Assembly: GCA_963669155.1 (NCBI GenBank)
Contig: OZ022586.1
Coordinates: 22,835,379-22,899,378, forward strand
Direction: 5' to 3'
Length of the DNA stretch: 64,000 nt
From: Arbacia lixula
Taxonomy: Eukaryota; Echinodermata; Echinoidea; Arbacioida; Arbaciidae
Made by a program: the position numbers and the translations under genes. Positions 22,330-33,151 of the stretch are shown here, one piece after another. The notes under the pieces were generated by a model. It was not told the DNA's origin and ran no database searches. It saw only the letters and a program-made list of their open reading frames with translations. Position 1 is the stretch's first letter, and each line of letters begins with the position of its first letter.

Positions 22330-24343
22330 GTTATTTTATTTATTTATTTATTAAGTCTTTTTTAAACAGGGTAGCCCCATCAGTGAGCTTGGCACTGTTC
22401 TCCCTGGGGGCCCTGTGTACAAATAACACAATAATATAGAGTAACATGAATAGATAAACAAATAGACACATAGATTACACAAACAAATGCTGTAAACCAA
22501 TAAGCAGCGTAGGTCATCTAGTAAGGAACATAACAAAAAGAAGAAGGCGAACTGATGCTTCGACATGCATGTCACAAGCGAAACCTTGTACATTTTCTGA
22601 CCAAAAATTATGTGATTGATACTAATATTTATGCCTCGCTAAAATGTAGGATGATATACAAAAAGTATAAATACAAATCTTCTTTCGATAGGACTATTAA
22701 CATCAAGTCTTAATAAAAGTTGATACCATTTCATGTATACCTGCTAAATATGAATAGCAGATGACATATATCTGACACCGAGTTATGCTTTAATTAAATG
22801 ACAGTAAATGTGATCATGAGGAAATATATTTTTGCAAAGTATACCTGTACTTCACCAAAAATAAAGAGAACGGAAACAGGAATAACGATAGAGGGTGTAA
22901 ACCTACAGCTTGATCATTACAGTTTGATCACTTATGTTAAACATTCTCCCAGTAAAACGTAATCGAGCATCAATAATATGTCTTTTCAAAGTGTAAGTAT
23001 AAAATGTATTGTACCAAAAATAAAGAGCTCACAGAAACATAAATCATGTTTGATCAAAACATTCTCCCATCAAAGAGTAATCGAGCATCAATTTCAAGGA
23101 TTATCCTACAGATATTTTGATTGAATATCATCGAAACTAAAGAGATGGTCATACAAAAAATCAAGTCACACATAAAGTAACATTGAAGGATAATTTGTCT
23201 GACATGGAATGTCATTAACATGAATCATTAGACTGGTAGATGTTAAACAATTATTATTCACAAAATTTCAGGTAGTGAGAGCAGAATGTGTTCTTGGATT
23301 GGGCATTCTTTACTTGGTTTGGAAGAGCGTTCCAAAGAACTGCACCCTCAAAAGAAAAAGCCTTCCTTCCACTCTCTGTTCTTGTTTTGGGAACTAGTAA
23401 GCCTTTGTTTTCAGCGTTTCTTGTCCTATAGCGATGCACTGTAATGGAAGGTGTAAACATGTTTTGTAAATATGAGGGCGCATTGCCATTCAAAATGTCA
23501 AACATGAGTTTTCCTTTTTGAAATTGCCAGCGTTTTTCCATATCAATCCACTTTAGGCTTCTAAACATTTCAGAGGTTGGTGTGAGTGTATTGGTCTGTA
23601 AAACAATTCTGGCCATCTGTTTGTGTTGTTTGATAAGAATGTCTTTTATCCGATAATTGCAGTTTGTCCATGAAATAGAACAGTAATCAAAAAAGGGTAA
23701 CACCAATGCATTTGCGAGCAACTTTGCACTGTCCACAGTAAGATATTTCCTCACTCTTCGAAGTAGTGCTAATCTTGATGCAATTTTATTAGATGTGTAG
23801 TTGACATGTTCCGACCAGTTTAGGTGATGGTCAAGCCAAATACCAAGATACTTCGTGCTTTCCACCTGTCTGATAGGCATATTGTTAACAATAATATCAA
23901 TGTTTTCCTGCATGTAAGATAACTTTTGTGGGGTTCCTATTAGCATGAACTGGGTTTTATCAGTATTCAGAGTGAGGTGGTTATGTTTTAGCCACAAATT
24001 TAGCCTAATTAAATCACTATTCAGGGCACACTCAATTTCTTTGGGATTTGAAGCACTGAACATGATGGCTGTGTCGTCGGCATACATAATCACCTCACTC
24101 TGTACAACTGAGGAGGGCAGATCATTCATAAACAATGTAAATAGCAGGGGCCCAAGTATAGAGCCTTGAGGTACCCCTGTTGGAAGTATCTGCACCTCAG
24201 ACCTTGACCCTTGTATTATTGTACTTTGTGTTCGACCTGTTAAATAAGATGTAAACCACAACAATGCGTTATCACGAACGCCGAACATGCGTAATTTGTG
24301 AAGTAATATATTATGGTTTACAGAGTCACATGTGGAATATAAA
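22330..24343 (-). mobile_element. 5'-truncated non-LTR retrotransposon
   Basis: On the minus strand a reverse-transcriptase frame of 344 residues (24288 to 23254) carries GVPQGSILGPLLFTLFMNDL and YADDTAIMF, then the thumb and C-terminal region typical of Jockey/CR1-group LINEs (LWNALPNQVKNA). Reading continues upstream without an ATG to about 24340 (SVNHNILLHKLR), where the element stops abruptly at a hairpin. Downstream are about 900 bp of 3' sequence and an AATA repeat tail near 22330; the segment at 22355-22420 may be the 3' end of a second element. The endonuclease and fingers are missing, so it is dead on arrival. Confidence 0.85.
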
Positions 24344-24513
24344 GCAAATAATCAACTTTTGGTTTCAGGCAATGAGACGAACTATCACTTCCTCGGCGAT
24401 CTGAATGTATACGCCGTCTTTCCTCAGCTTCGCTTCGGAAAGATTGAGCTACATCCAGATCGCCTTGGAAGTGATAGTTCGTCCTATCACCTAAACCAAC
24501 GTTGATTATTTGC
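24344..24513. repeat. 170-bp hairpin (fold-back) element
   Basis: The left arm starts GCAAATAATCAAC and the right arm ends GTTGATTATTTGC. Arms of about 66 nt pair with few mismatches (shared GACGAACTATCACTTCC and GGCGATCTG). The loop contains a second small stem (CTTTCC...GGAAAG). Its left end coincides with the truncation point of the neighbouring LINE. Confidence 0.75.
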
Positions 24514-24813
24514 TTACTATCTGAAAGGATGCAAAAATCAAACGTTGTTCACCGAGAGCGAGGGCACACAGTTATGAACACAGTTAAATTAATTGTGTAC
24601 ATCTTATTTTCGTACTCCTGTTCTTACGTTGTTGATTAATGTCTCTTTGCGAACCAGGGAAGCGAGCGGGCAGCAGCTTATCAGAAAGCCCAGTTATGAA
24701 ATGCGATAAACATACAATTAATTGCATTATGAAATACACCTATATTTATGTGTGCGTGTACGCGCGCGTATGTGTCTATATACATGGATGATGTTTGTAT
24801 GATTCCGTATGTA

Positions 24814-24844
<31 letters not shown>

Positions 24845-25092
24845 CTCTCTCTTTTGTTTCTATACAGATGTGCCTATATACATTATATGAATATAAATTA
24901 ATTGTATGTATGATTGGAAAAATGCGCATTCGTTCTAAAAGTAACATTTGTTCGTATGTCACAGATTCACCACTTCAATAGGGACCTTGTGTGTTGGAAC
25001 ACTTTTCCTTAATCAGATTGGACATAAATTAAGCTTCACAATGTCAATACAAAGTGTTTTGCGAAAGGTGCGAAGCGAACGAGCGATGGGGA
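24514..25092. other. Non-coding, with a TA-rich microsatellite
   Basis: A TA/GTATG microsatellite occupies about 24740-24860. No exon or element was recognised otherwise. Confidence 0.4.
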
Positions 25093-25480
25093 ATGGGGGA
25101 TAGTAAGGGGAGGATGAGATAGGTAAGGATCAGAGAGGGAGAGGAGGGAAGATATGGAGAAGGAAGACGAGAGGTAAGAGAAAGATAAGATGAGGGAGGA
25201 GAAACAGAGATGAATTGGGGGGGGGGGGGGAGGGGGCAGAGGAATGGGCAGGGGGGAAGGGTGGAGATGCAGCGAGAAACTTGAGGATGTAAGGAGGTCA
25301 AGGGGGTTGACGAAGGGAGAGAGAGAGGGAGCAAAACGAGGACGGAACCTTCCTTTTGCGGCCCATCATAAACTTAGTTTGCTTACTACCCCCCGACCCC
25401 CCCCCCCATCCCCTTAACCCACACCCCCTATCTACTTCAGTTCCCACACTCCTTCTACCCACTCACCTCGCGTGTATGGA
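25093..25480 (+). repeat. Purine-rich dispersed repeat, copy 2
   Basis: Same order of segments as 4988-5390 (GGAGGATGAG, ATATGGAGAAGGAAGACGAG, G-run, GGTGGAGATGCAGCGAG, CTTTTGCGGCCCATC, CCCCCTATCTACTTC). Confidence 0.7.
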
Positions 25481-26340
25481 CCATCGATCTCTCCACTGTT
25501 GGATAGGAAGAACAACGCTTATCGGCCTATTCCGTGACGAAGCACCGAAAGTTGTACCTCCGCTCGCTGACTTTCCCCCCAAAAGCCCTAAATCGAAGTA
25601 GATATCGTTCACGCACATAGTGTTAATTCTTACTGAAGCTTACCATGCAGGTTAACTCTTATTACAGCACTTTTTAATGTGAATGTATGACGTTATAGAA
25701 AGTTAGGGATGCCGTCGTGTGCTGCGTATTAATATATTGATTGGGACGACCGTGGAAATAGAGAAAAAGGGATTACTTTTCACAGATAAGGCAACTGACT
25801 CTACTTACGTACACGTAGTCCTATGTGCTCAAATACATGTGTGGTAATTCTAAATGACAACAACAAGTCTCCATAAACTAAAGGGTTATCGATTGTTGTG
25901 ATTGCTCTAGAAACGTGAATTTAAAGCGTGATTTAAATCAATATTCAATTTATCAATATTCACAACTATCACCAAGTTTTTAAGTTCTCTTTAGACGGAA
26001 AATTATCACAGAAATTATCTGTGTCTGTCGAGATTGTCTACTAGGGACTGTATTCTGAAAATTGTCTTGTAGACAAATATTCTTCTTAGTTGTTTTCTTC
26101 AGAAAATAAAATCGGTATTCTGAAAATTATTGTATCTTTTCTTGTAAGTGTCACTGAGTGCGTATGCTGTCATGGCTAAAATATGTGCGTAATGCTAAAA
26201 ACGTTGCGTTTTTGAAGGTAGGACTACAAGGTATACATTCTGAAAATTCTTTTAGACTTCTGTTTTTTCTTTGTGTTAGCTTCTTTGAAAAATACAATAC
26301 AATTAACAAGAGGTAGGGAGCTATTGTAACTTAATGCATC
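25481..26340. other. Non-coding stretch, nothing recognised
   Basis: A/T-rich, with a recurring TATTCTGAAAATT word (26050, 26112, 26236) suggesting an old degenerate repeat. No exon was found. Confidence 0.35.
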
Positions 26341-26379
26341 CCCCCCCCCCCCCCCAGGTTTGGGGGAATGGTATTTGCT

Positions 26380-26500
26380 TACTTAATAAGTCATAATAAT
26401 GATAATAATAGTACAAATAATAATGATAACAATTGTACTATTGATAATAACAATTATGATGATGATGATGATGAAGATAATAATCCTCATCATTATTGTA
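26380..26500. repeat. AAT/GAT microsatellite
   Basis: Interrupted ATA/AAT and GAT trinucleotide runs, preceded by a C-run at 26341-26355. Confidence 0.85.
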
Positions 26501-26955
26501 ATTGTGTTTGGTGGTATTACCCGCATTCACATGGTGAAAGCCAATTCAGACGGTAAAACAGACGGAAAAAACGGTAAAAAAGAGAAACTAGCACAAGAAA
26601 TGCCAAAATGTACTGTTAAAACGGCATAACTAATTCCCCTTATGACTTTTGAAAAGTTGCATTTTTGTCTTAAAAAATTGCCCACTCATGCATGACTAAT
26701 TGGATTAATGCCCTTTTCACACAGAGGTTAGTCAATAAGTTAAGGAACAATCCTGCAAATTGTTTTGCCCAATACGGCTTCGATAAAAAGTGATGTTTTT
26801 TTTTCTTAGGGGGGGGGGGGGGGTGGGGGTTACTTTTTTGTTGTGTTTAGAGTTCGCTAAGCAGGAGGCCTCGTTTTCCTTAACCTTTTAAGGTGAACAT
26901 ATGTGAGGGTGTCCCTTACATATTTCACAGCGTGAATTGATTTATGGATTCTAAA

Positions 26956-27101
26956 ATGGTTCATAATAAGAGGTTGAAAACATCAACGATCACCTCTTTT
27001 TCAAGCATAATGAGAAAGAAAAACGTGACGAACAGCCGTCTACGTCAAAATCGGATGATGTCGGAGATAGGCCAGTTCTTCCGGAAGTTTAACCAAAATA
27101 A
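26956..27101 (+). pseudogene. hAT-type transposase N-terminal fragment, frameshifted
   Basis: One frame gives KRLKTSTITSFSS, and after a +1 shift a second gives RDEQPSTSKSDDVGDRP. The order 'KRxxxxTITSFF - EQPSTSxSDD' is a common N-terminal signature of TTF/ZMYM-type hAT transposons in animals. There are stop codons in both frames and no zinc finger or catalytic region follows. Low confidence because the signature is short. Confidence 0.3.
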
Positions 27102-27359
27102 AGAGCCGTTGTTGGAGCATCTGAGGCGAAAATGATGATGAAACTGATGCGGGTTTTGACGACTGGGTTAGCCCCAGTCACCCCAAAAAAGTAACTTCTT
27201 CCATTCCAGGACTAGAAACTAAACCGCAGAAAATTATGTTTCAAGCCAAATAGTACCCAAACTACCCCGAGATCCTTTAAGAACCCTCCCTGCAATACGT
27301 GTCAGTTCATTTTGTACTCGTATGCCACGGTGTGTAGATCTTGTCGAAACTATGACTGT

Positions 27360-27640
27360 CCATTTAAGGCGTAGTATGTGTGTATGTGTGTGTGTGAGTA
27401 TGTGTGCGTGAACGCTTGTGTGTGTTATTCTACCTCATTAAGTATGCATCAGATTGCACGATTTCAAGTTCAAAATTGCAAAAGCTCCCTACCGTGGGAG
27501 GGGGGGGGGGGGGGACACCCCCTCCCACACCTTCCCCCGAATCGGTCGCTTCGCTCCCTCGCTCGAGCGCTTTCGTGCCCTCTCGAGCGTTGGCAGCCCA
27601 GTCATTCCCCCCCCCCCCCCCCCCCAGGTGTACGAACCTG
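27360..27640. repeat. GT, G-run and C-run low-complexity region
   Basis: GT microsatellite (27370-27425), G-run (27488-27506) and C-run (27606-27625). Between the runs CGCTCGAG and CTCGAGCG form a short inverted pair. The long open frames here are artefacts of low complexity. Confidence 0.8.
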
Positions 27641-27939
27641 TCTACGCCACTGGTCTGAATGCAGACTATCACAACACATATTATCGGACTGCAGTTCACG
27701 TAATAAAGGAGTACACACGTACTGTCGCTTTCTTGCTTCAAATTATGGCTTTATTTGTCATCCTTGAAGTTAAATTGAACCTGTGAACATAAGACATTTT
27801 AGTGACGAGTACGGGATTTGTTCAGTGAATTGCCTGAAACCACCCAATGTCTTGGATGGCAGGGAAAAGGTTCGATTTTTACGGATTTTGATTAAAACTT
27901 TCGACACAAAATTTGTGATCCAATCAGTGCAAGAATGCC

Positions 27940-28160
27940 GATGACCATGAATTTCCAGTGCATCCACAGCCCAGCTGAAGCTAGCAAGAGCCAGCACAGC
28001 CTATATAGTGTAAGACTAGCCGAGCCTAGAGCAACGAGTACGGCCCAGCCGAAGCCCAGCATAGGCGCAGCCGAGCGAAGCCCAGCCCAATCGCGCCACA
28101 GTCCAGTTGCAGCGCAGCTGAAGCCCAGTCCATGCAAACTCAGCCCGGCCAATACAGATA
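27940..28160. repeat. Degenerate short-period CCAGCC/AAGCCCAG repeat
   Basis: Words such as CAGCCGAAGCCCAGC recur with a period of about 10-16 nt. No protein family resembles the translation. Confidence 0.55.
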
Positions 28161-28235
28161 GACAAACATTTAACAGTGAACAAGCTATAAATACAAACAG
28201 GAACTGAATCCATGCACTGAAAATGACTCAGTTGA

Positions 28236-29145
28236 TATTGTTTTGTTTTCTATTCTATTCTATTTAGCCTATTTCTCTCCACTGCTGAAGGAAGGCCTCC
28301 TCATCATTTTTCCATCTTGATCTATCTTGTGCCGTTCGTTTCCATGTCACACTACCATTTTCTCTAATATCGTCAATCCACCTCCTACTTTGTCTGCCTC
28401 TTCTTCTGGTGTTAGCTCTGGGGGTCCAGATGGTTAATTTATATGTCCATCTGTCATAATTTCTCCTGGCCAGATGACCAGCCCACCTCCACTTCTTTGA
28501 TTTCATTTCCTGTACTATGTCCCGTACTTTAGTTTTCTTTCTCAAATCCTGGTTTCTAACTTTGTCCCTCTTTGTAACACCAATCATAATTCTTTCCATA
28601 GCCCTTTCGGTTACTCTAAGTTTTCTCTCCAGTCTCTTAGTTGTGGTCCATGTTTCTGCTCCATAAGAGAGCACAGGTATGATACATTGGTTGAAAATCT
28701 GTTTCTCGAGAGAAAGAGTGAGCTTCTCATCATGAAAGATAAAGTTGAGCTTGCCAAATTTTGCCCAAGCCAACTGGATCCTTCTATTCACTTCCCCTGC
28801 TGTTTCGTTTTCTATGGAGATCTTTTTGCCCAAGTATATGTAGTTGTCTACCTTTTCTACGGTCCTCCCCCGAACTGTTATTTTGTGTTCTTTGAATCTA
28901 CTGCTCATTATTACCTTTGTCTTTGTGATATTCATTTTCAGTCCAGCTTTTCTACTTTCTTCATTTATTTCTCGGACCATTTTTTCCAGTTCCTGAGGTG
29001 TATGGCTAAGAAGTAAAATGTCATCTGCAAATCTGAGATGTGTCAGGTGTTCGCCATCCACCACTATTCCCAATGATAACCAATCAAGGTTTCTGAAGAC
29101 ATCCTCCATAGCTGCAGTAAAGAGCTTTGGTGTTTTGTTTTATAT
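28236..29145 (-). pseudogene. RTE-clade LINE, 3' half of reverse transcriptase
   Basis: The minus-strand frame 29109-28264 encodes 281 residues starting MEDVFRNLDWLSLGI. It includes LRFADDILLLSHTPQELEKM (FADD active site) and the C-terminal RTE signature WRWAGHLARRNYDRWT with RRGRQSRRWIDDI. Sense continues upstream to about 29140 (PKLFTAA), then is lost, so the endonuclease and RT palm are truncated. Immediately after the stop is a short (ATAGA)n tail, typical of RTE elements with minimal 3' UTRs. The remaining frame is intact, which suggests a recent insertion. Confidence 0.9.
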
Positions 29146-29229
29146 TGCATAAAAAAATATTCGCTGCTGAAAGTCCGACTGTATGCAAATGTGTAACTGT
29201 ATGTTATGTTACAGGTAAACTAGATGCAA

Positions 29230-29625
29230 CGCTAGTCTAGTGCCGCGAGGATGATGGGGTAAGTCTTGACAATATTTGAAGACTTTTGTGGTTCCAAATG
29301 TATTATAAAGTACATTGAAGACTTGATAAGCTCAAGTCTGGGACTAACAATATCGTGAAATATGGGTCCAGTTCTAAGTAAGACTAAGCCGAATAAAGAC
29401 TCGATACTAAAGTCTTAACCCAAGTTTTGTCGGACTCGTCTAGGAATAGTCCAAGCCCCTAAAGTTCAACCAAGTTGAAGTCCAAGTCAAGTGGACGAGA
29501 TCTAGTCCTAGCCCTAGGAAAGTAGGACCAAATCACAGCGCTAGACCATGTAAAGCCTAGACCAGTAGTGTAGTGCAAGTACAAGCCCATGGTCTAAGCT
29601 TAACCCTGATGGGTCTTGCACACAA
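29230..29625. other. Degenerate AGTCCAAG/AGGACCA-rich stretch
   Basis: Scattered words AAGTCCAAGTC, AGTAGGACCA and TAGACCA resemble in style the leader of the Gypsy element (11500-11900, reverse strand), but no continuous alignment could be made by eye. Non-coding. Confidence 0.3.
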
Positions 29626-29714
29626 ATGAAAGACATATTAAAGGAAGCATTAAGTTTCAGTAATGAATGATAATAATAATTCATAGAATTTTAATAATAA
29701 ATGGAAGCATAAAT

Positions 29715-30455
29715 GAAGCCACTGCCCATCAGCTTTGAAATTGGCCCTTATTCGTCCATTGTTGAAAAGGCCATCTCTTGATTATGAATCACTAAAAATT
29801 ACCGTCCAGTTAGTAATCTTCCTTTTTTGTTTAAGATTCTAGAGAGAGTTGTCTTTTCAAGACAACTTTTCAAGACAGACTATTTGTTAGAACACAATTT
29901 ATTTCACCCATTCCAGTCTGCCTACCGACTTCATCATAGTGTCGAGACACTCCTCACTAATATATATTTCCAGCTCAATCTTACAGAAAATGGACAGTGG
30001 ATCAGTAACAGCAATGGTGCTTTTAGACCTATCGGCCGCATTTGACACCGTAGACCACACTTTACTCATCAATACTCTCACTAGTTTAGGGGTTCAAGGC
30101 AAGGCTTTAGAATGGCTGAACTCGTAACTCTCCTTACATTCACAGTCATTCTGAATGGTGTTACCTCCTCAACTCGATCAATGATCTGCGGTGTCCCCCA
30201 AGGTTCTGTTGGAGGGCCCATTTTGTTCTCCGTTATTTGACAGGGCTCGAAGATATTTTCTAACGTCACTCCCTTCATTAACATTTATATGCAGATGATA
30301 TTCTGATTTTTGTTCCTTTTCCACCCAATCAAACCAATTGGCACTTGGTTGAAGTAACACATTACTTTTAAACCAAAGTAAGTGTGAGTTTTTACTTTTC
30401 GTCTCAAAATCTCAACTCAAATTAGACATTGATTCCATTGCCATCTCAGGTAGCT
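29715..30455 (+). pseudogene. CR1/Jockey-type LINE reverse transcriptase relic
   Basis: Successive frames give the RT motifs in order: ALIRPLLKRPSLD, YRPVSNLPFLFKILERVV, LLEHNLFHPFQSAYR, LLDLSAAFDTVDHTLL, CGVPQGSVGGPILFS, YADDILIFVPF and SKCEFLLFVSKSQLK. At least two frameshifts and several stops separate them, so it is a dead copy. It has no ORF1, endonuclease or 3' end. Confidence 0.8.
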
Positions 30456-30878
30456 AAATAGGGGTTGGGGGGTTGGGGTCGAGGTGGGTGTGGGGGAGGG
30501 GGGGGGGGGGGTAAACCACCGCCAAACATGAGTCGCTGAAGTCCACTCGACAGACGAAAGAGAACGCCCTCTGGTGGTAGGCCGATGAGTAGTGTCCCCT
30601 GATCAAGCTGATTCGGTCAGGCATTGCTCGATGACGTCATGATATTAGATGGACTGGTCGTAGATGATGGCGGGAATTAGGTTGGTCGGTCATTTGCTGC
30701 ACGAGGGGGAACGGGTTACAGTGGGCTCTACGAAACTGCTTATAAATATGGCACAGAGTATGTATCAATTCAATGAAGCAATAGAGTCATGTAATAATAG
30801 ACAATGGTGAACGTTAGATTACTAGCGGCACAGGAAATTCAATTAATATTTTTTCGGCCGTCCCCCCCCCCCCCCCCC
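30456..30878. other. Non-coding, with G-run and C-run
   Basis: G-run at 30496-30511 and C-run at 30862-30878. No element was recognised. Confidence 0.4.
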
Positions 30879-31265
30879 ACCATTTTTCTTTTGTTTGGTA
30901 AGAACGATAGGAGATGTGTGTAATGTTGTTCGCAGTTAACAATGAACTATACAGTACGTTCACAAGAACGTATACACATACATATAGTAATTACATGCGA
31001 CTTATAGAAAAGGAGGAAATAGACAGATATAATGCATATCATGGATGCTGCATGTGAAGCCATACAGTAGAATACAATTTGTACACTCCGCGTCTCATTT
31101 TGTCCCGCAATGGGTACGTGATGCAACTGGTCATTCCTTTCCATGCATTGGATTACGTTTTGTGATGAAGCATTATCCATTTATACACAGGACTGAACGG
31201 TCATTAATTCAGCAAAACTATCAAAAACCATGACAACTAAAGCAAGTTTAACCCCGGAATAGTCG
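30879..31265 (+). repeat. Co-duplicated upstream block, copy A
   Basis: Begins ACCATTTTTC...TTTGTTTGGTAAGAA, contains GGTACGTGATGCAACTGGTCA and GCATTGGATTACGTTTTGTG, and ends at CCCCGGAATAGTCG. It aligns in order with 41641-42013 (upstream of gene B) and more weakly with 51815-52180 (upstream of gene C). Confidence 0.75.
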
Positions 31266-32886
31266 AATGGAATAACCTTCCCCACGAACTTACTCGTTGC
31301 ATAAAAATATCTTCATTCAAATGCAATTTAAAGAAACATTTGTTATGTCCATATACCACGCAATAATTTCTTTTATCCTTTACTCATTTTTTTGTTCACC
31401 ACTCACGCTCCGACAGGGACGCTGCCCGGCACCTTGGTCCGAGCAGAGAGGTGTAAGGAATGGAGTCAGCACGAAGTGTAATTTATTCCTACAGCAGTCG
31501 TGTGCATTGATGTCACAATGGAATAGTTTACGCGTTTGGCTCTTTGATCGAGGGAGATCCGCCGCCAAACAAGCATGACAAATTTTGGATGCATTTAGAG
31601 GAATATATATTCTGTATGCGCAGAAGATTTCAGAACCACTACATGAACTGAAGTGCATGTGCAGTAGTATTACATCTTATAAAGATACGATTCTGTGAAT
31701 TTCAGATTATATTGTTGCTTCGTTTTTGTGATAAAATGAGAACACTGTAGAAAACATGCCAGAGAAATGCCTCCATATCACACATTTCCAAATCATATTT
31801 CCTTAAAAATATCTTGTAAATCGTTTATTGAGTGTTTCATCTTTCATGGAAACAACCTCAATTTCGTATGCGGAGGTGTCCGAAAGAGTTACGGACCAAA
31901 TTCTTTCTATAATTTTTTCAAAGTTTCCCTTCGCTTACCCCAAAACTAATTCACAGTGTGTGTAAAAAGATCAGCAACGAGCTCCCAGCGAAGGCTGAAC
32001 GGTTGGCATACTTCTCAAAACAGATTTTCTTTTGTTATTCATAGGAAGGCACTACCTAATTAGAAATACAGCTAGTTGTTTAAAACACCTGAATGTCTTG
32101 GATTTTTATGAGGCGGCGGACCTCATCGATCAAAGGAAGTCAATCCGAGCGCAGTCCATCCATGATAGGTCCATGGTCCGAGCAACCTGCCGAGCTCTTG
32201 GAAAAAAAAATGATACTCTTTAGAATTACTAGCCAATTTCCTTGAGCTCGGCGGGTGCTCGGCCACGTGGCATGGTTAGGCGTCCTTGCCGGAATGTACA
32301 TGTAATGTGATTTGCATATATTATAATGAATCCATCTTATGAATGATGTCTTCGTGTACATATTTATACTTATCCATACATATTCAATACTGAGTCAACA
32401 GTCGAATTGCCTTCGTAGAAGCTTGAGCATTATCGTATTTCATCCTGACTTCTCCTGATTTGTTTGGTTTTGTTTGTCTATTCCTCGCTCGCACACTTTT
32501 CTGTTGTATTGCTGAATTAATCGTACGCCTTTTGATTTTTTATTTTTGATTTTTGTTCTCGATTTGTTTTCATGCTGTTTCTTGAGTTGTTTATGATTTC
32601 TTTTGTTCATTTCTTTGGTCAATTTGTTTATCCGTACTCCGAAGTGTTCTTTTAATCCACATTATTTTGGGGTCTATACGATTTACAAGCTTGCTTTAAA
32701 TAGGCCCCATTCATATTTCTTTACCTATATCCACTGTATGTTTGATATTGACCATTATGTAATATTTTGCATCATTATACTAGTTTTGTTTATGTCAAAG
32801 ACTGACTATGCTGATGTATTATTGCTTTTATTTTACATGTATTGAACAGAAATATGAATAAATTGAAATTGAAATTGAAATTGAAT
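31266..32886 (+). mobile_element. LINE 3' piece inserted upstream of gene A, itself interrupted
   Basis: Against the gene B upstream region, these 1.6 kb are extra. The left end reads WNNLPHELTRCIKISSFKC then NLKKHLL, the C-terminus of a LINE ORF2. The right end has an A/T-rich 3' UTR and an (ATTGAA)n tail (32864-32886). Between them, about 31400-32280 holds paired inverted segments (31538-31567 against 32112-32141, and a 26-nt hairpin at 32178-32262 built on CCGAGC...GCTCGG), which looks like a nested fold-back element. Confidence 0.65.
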
Positions 32887-33092
32887 GAAGGACATTGCGG
32901 TTTAGCGATTTGATCCGGTCTACGGAACTAATAACCGGATCTATCTTGGTGCCAGATTGTACTTATTGGATTTCATAATTATGTCATGTATATGAATAAC
33001 CTCCAATAATCAAATCAGTATTGACTGATTAATCTATCTTCACTCGTCTTACGTCGCTTCGTAGGGAGGACACATATCAACCATTAAAGCTC

Positions 33093-33108
33093 CTAGCTGA
33101 CTGGTAGC
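33093..33108 (+). promoter_or_regulatory. Conserved proximal element, gene A
   Basis: CTAGCTGACTGGTAGC, 43 nt before the ATG. The core AGCTGACTGGTA is shared at 42228-42243 and 52364-52379 and is part of a longer conserved block (GTAGGGAGGACAC...). It is a candidate core promoter or 5' UTR element; copy C contains a CAGCTG E-box. Confidence 0.45.
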
Positions 33109-33151
33109 TGATCAAAACTAGTTTGATATTCACACCATTTTTCAATTAAAA

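Noticed and set aside
27404..27786. Pro-rich frames of 84-129 codons on both strands
   Set aside because: Generated by long G and C homopolymers; no splice signals or conserved domain.
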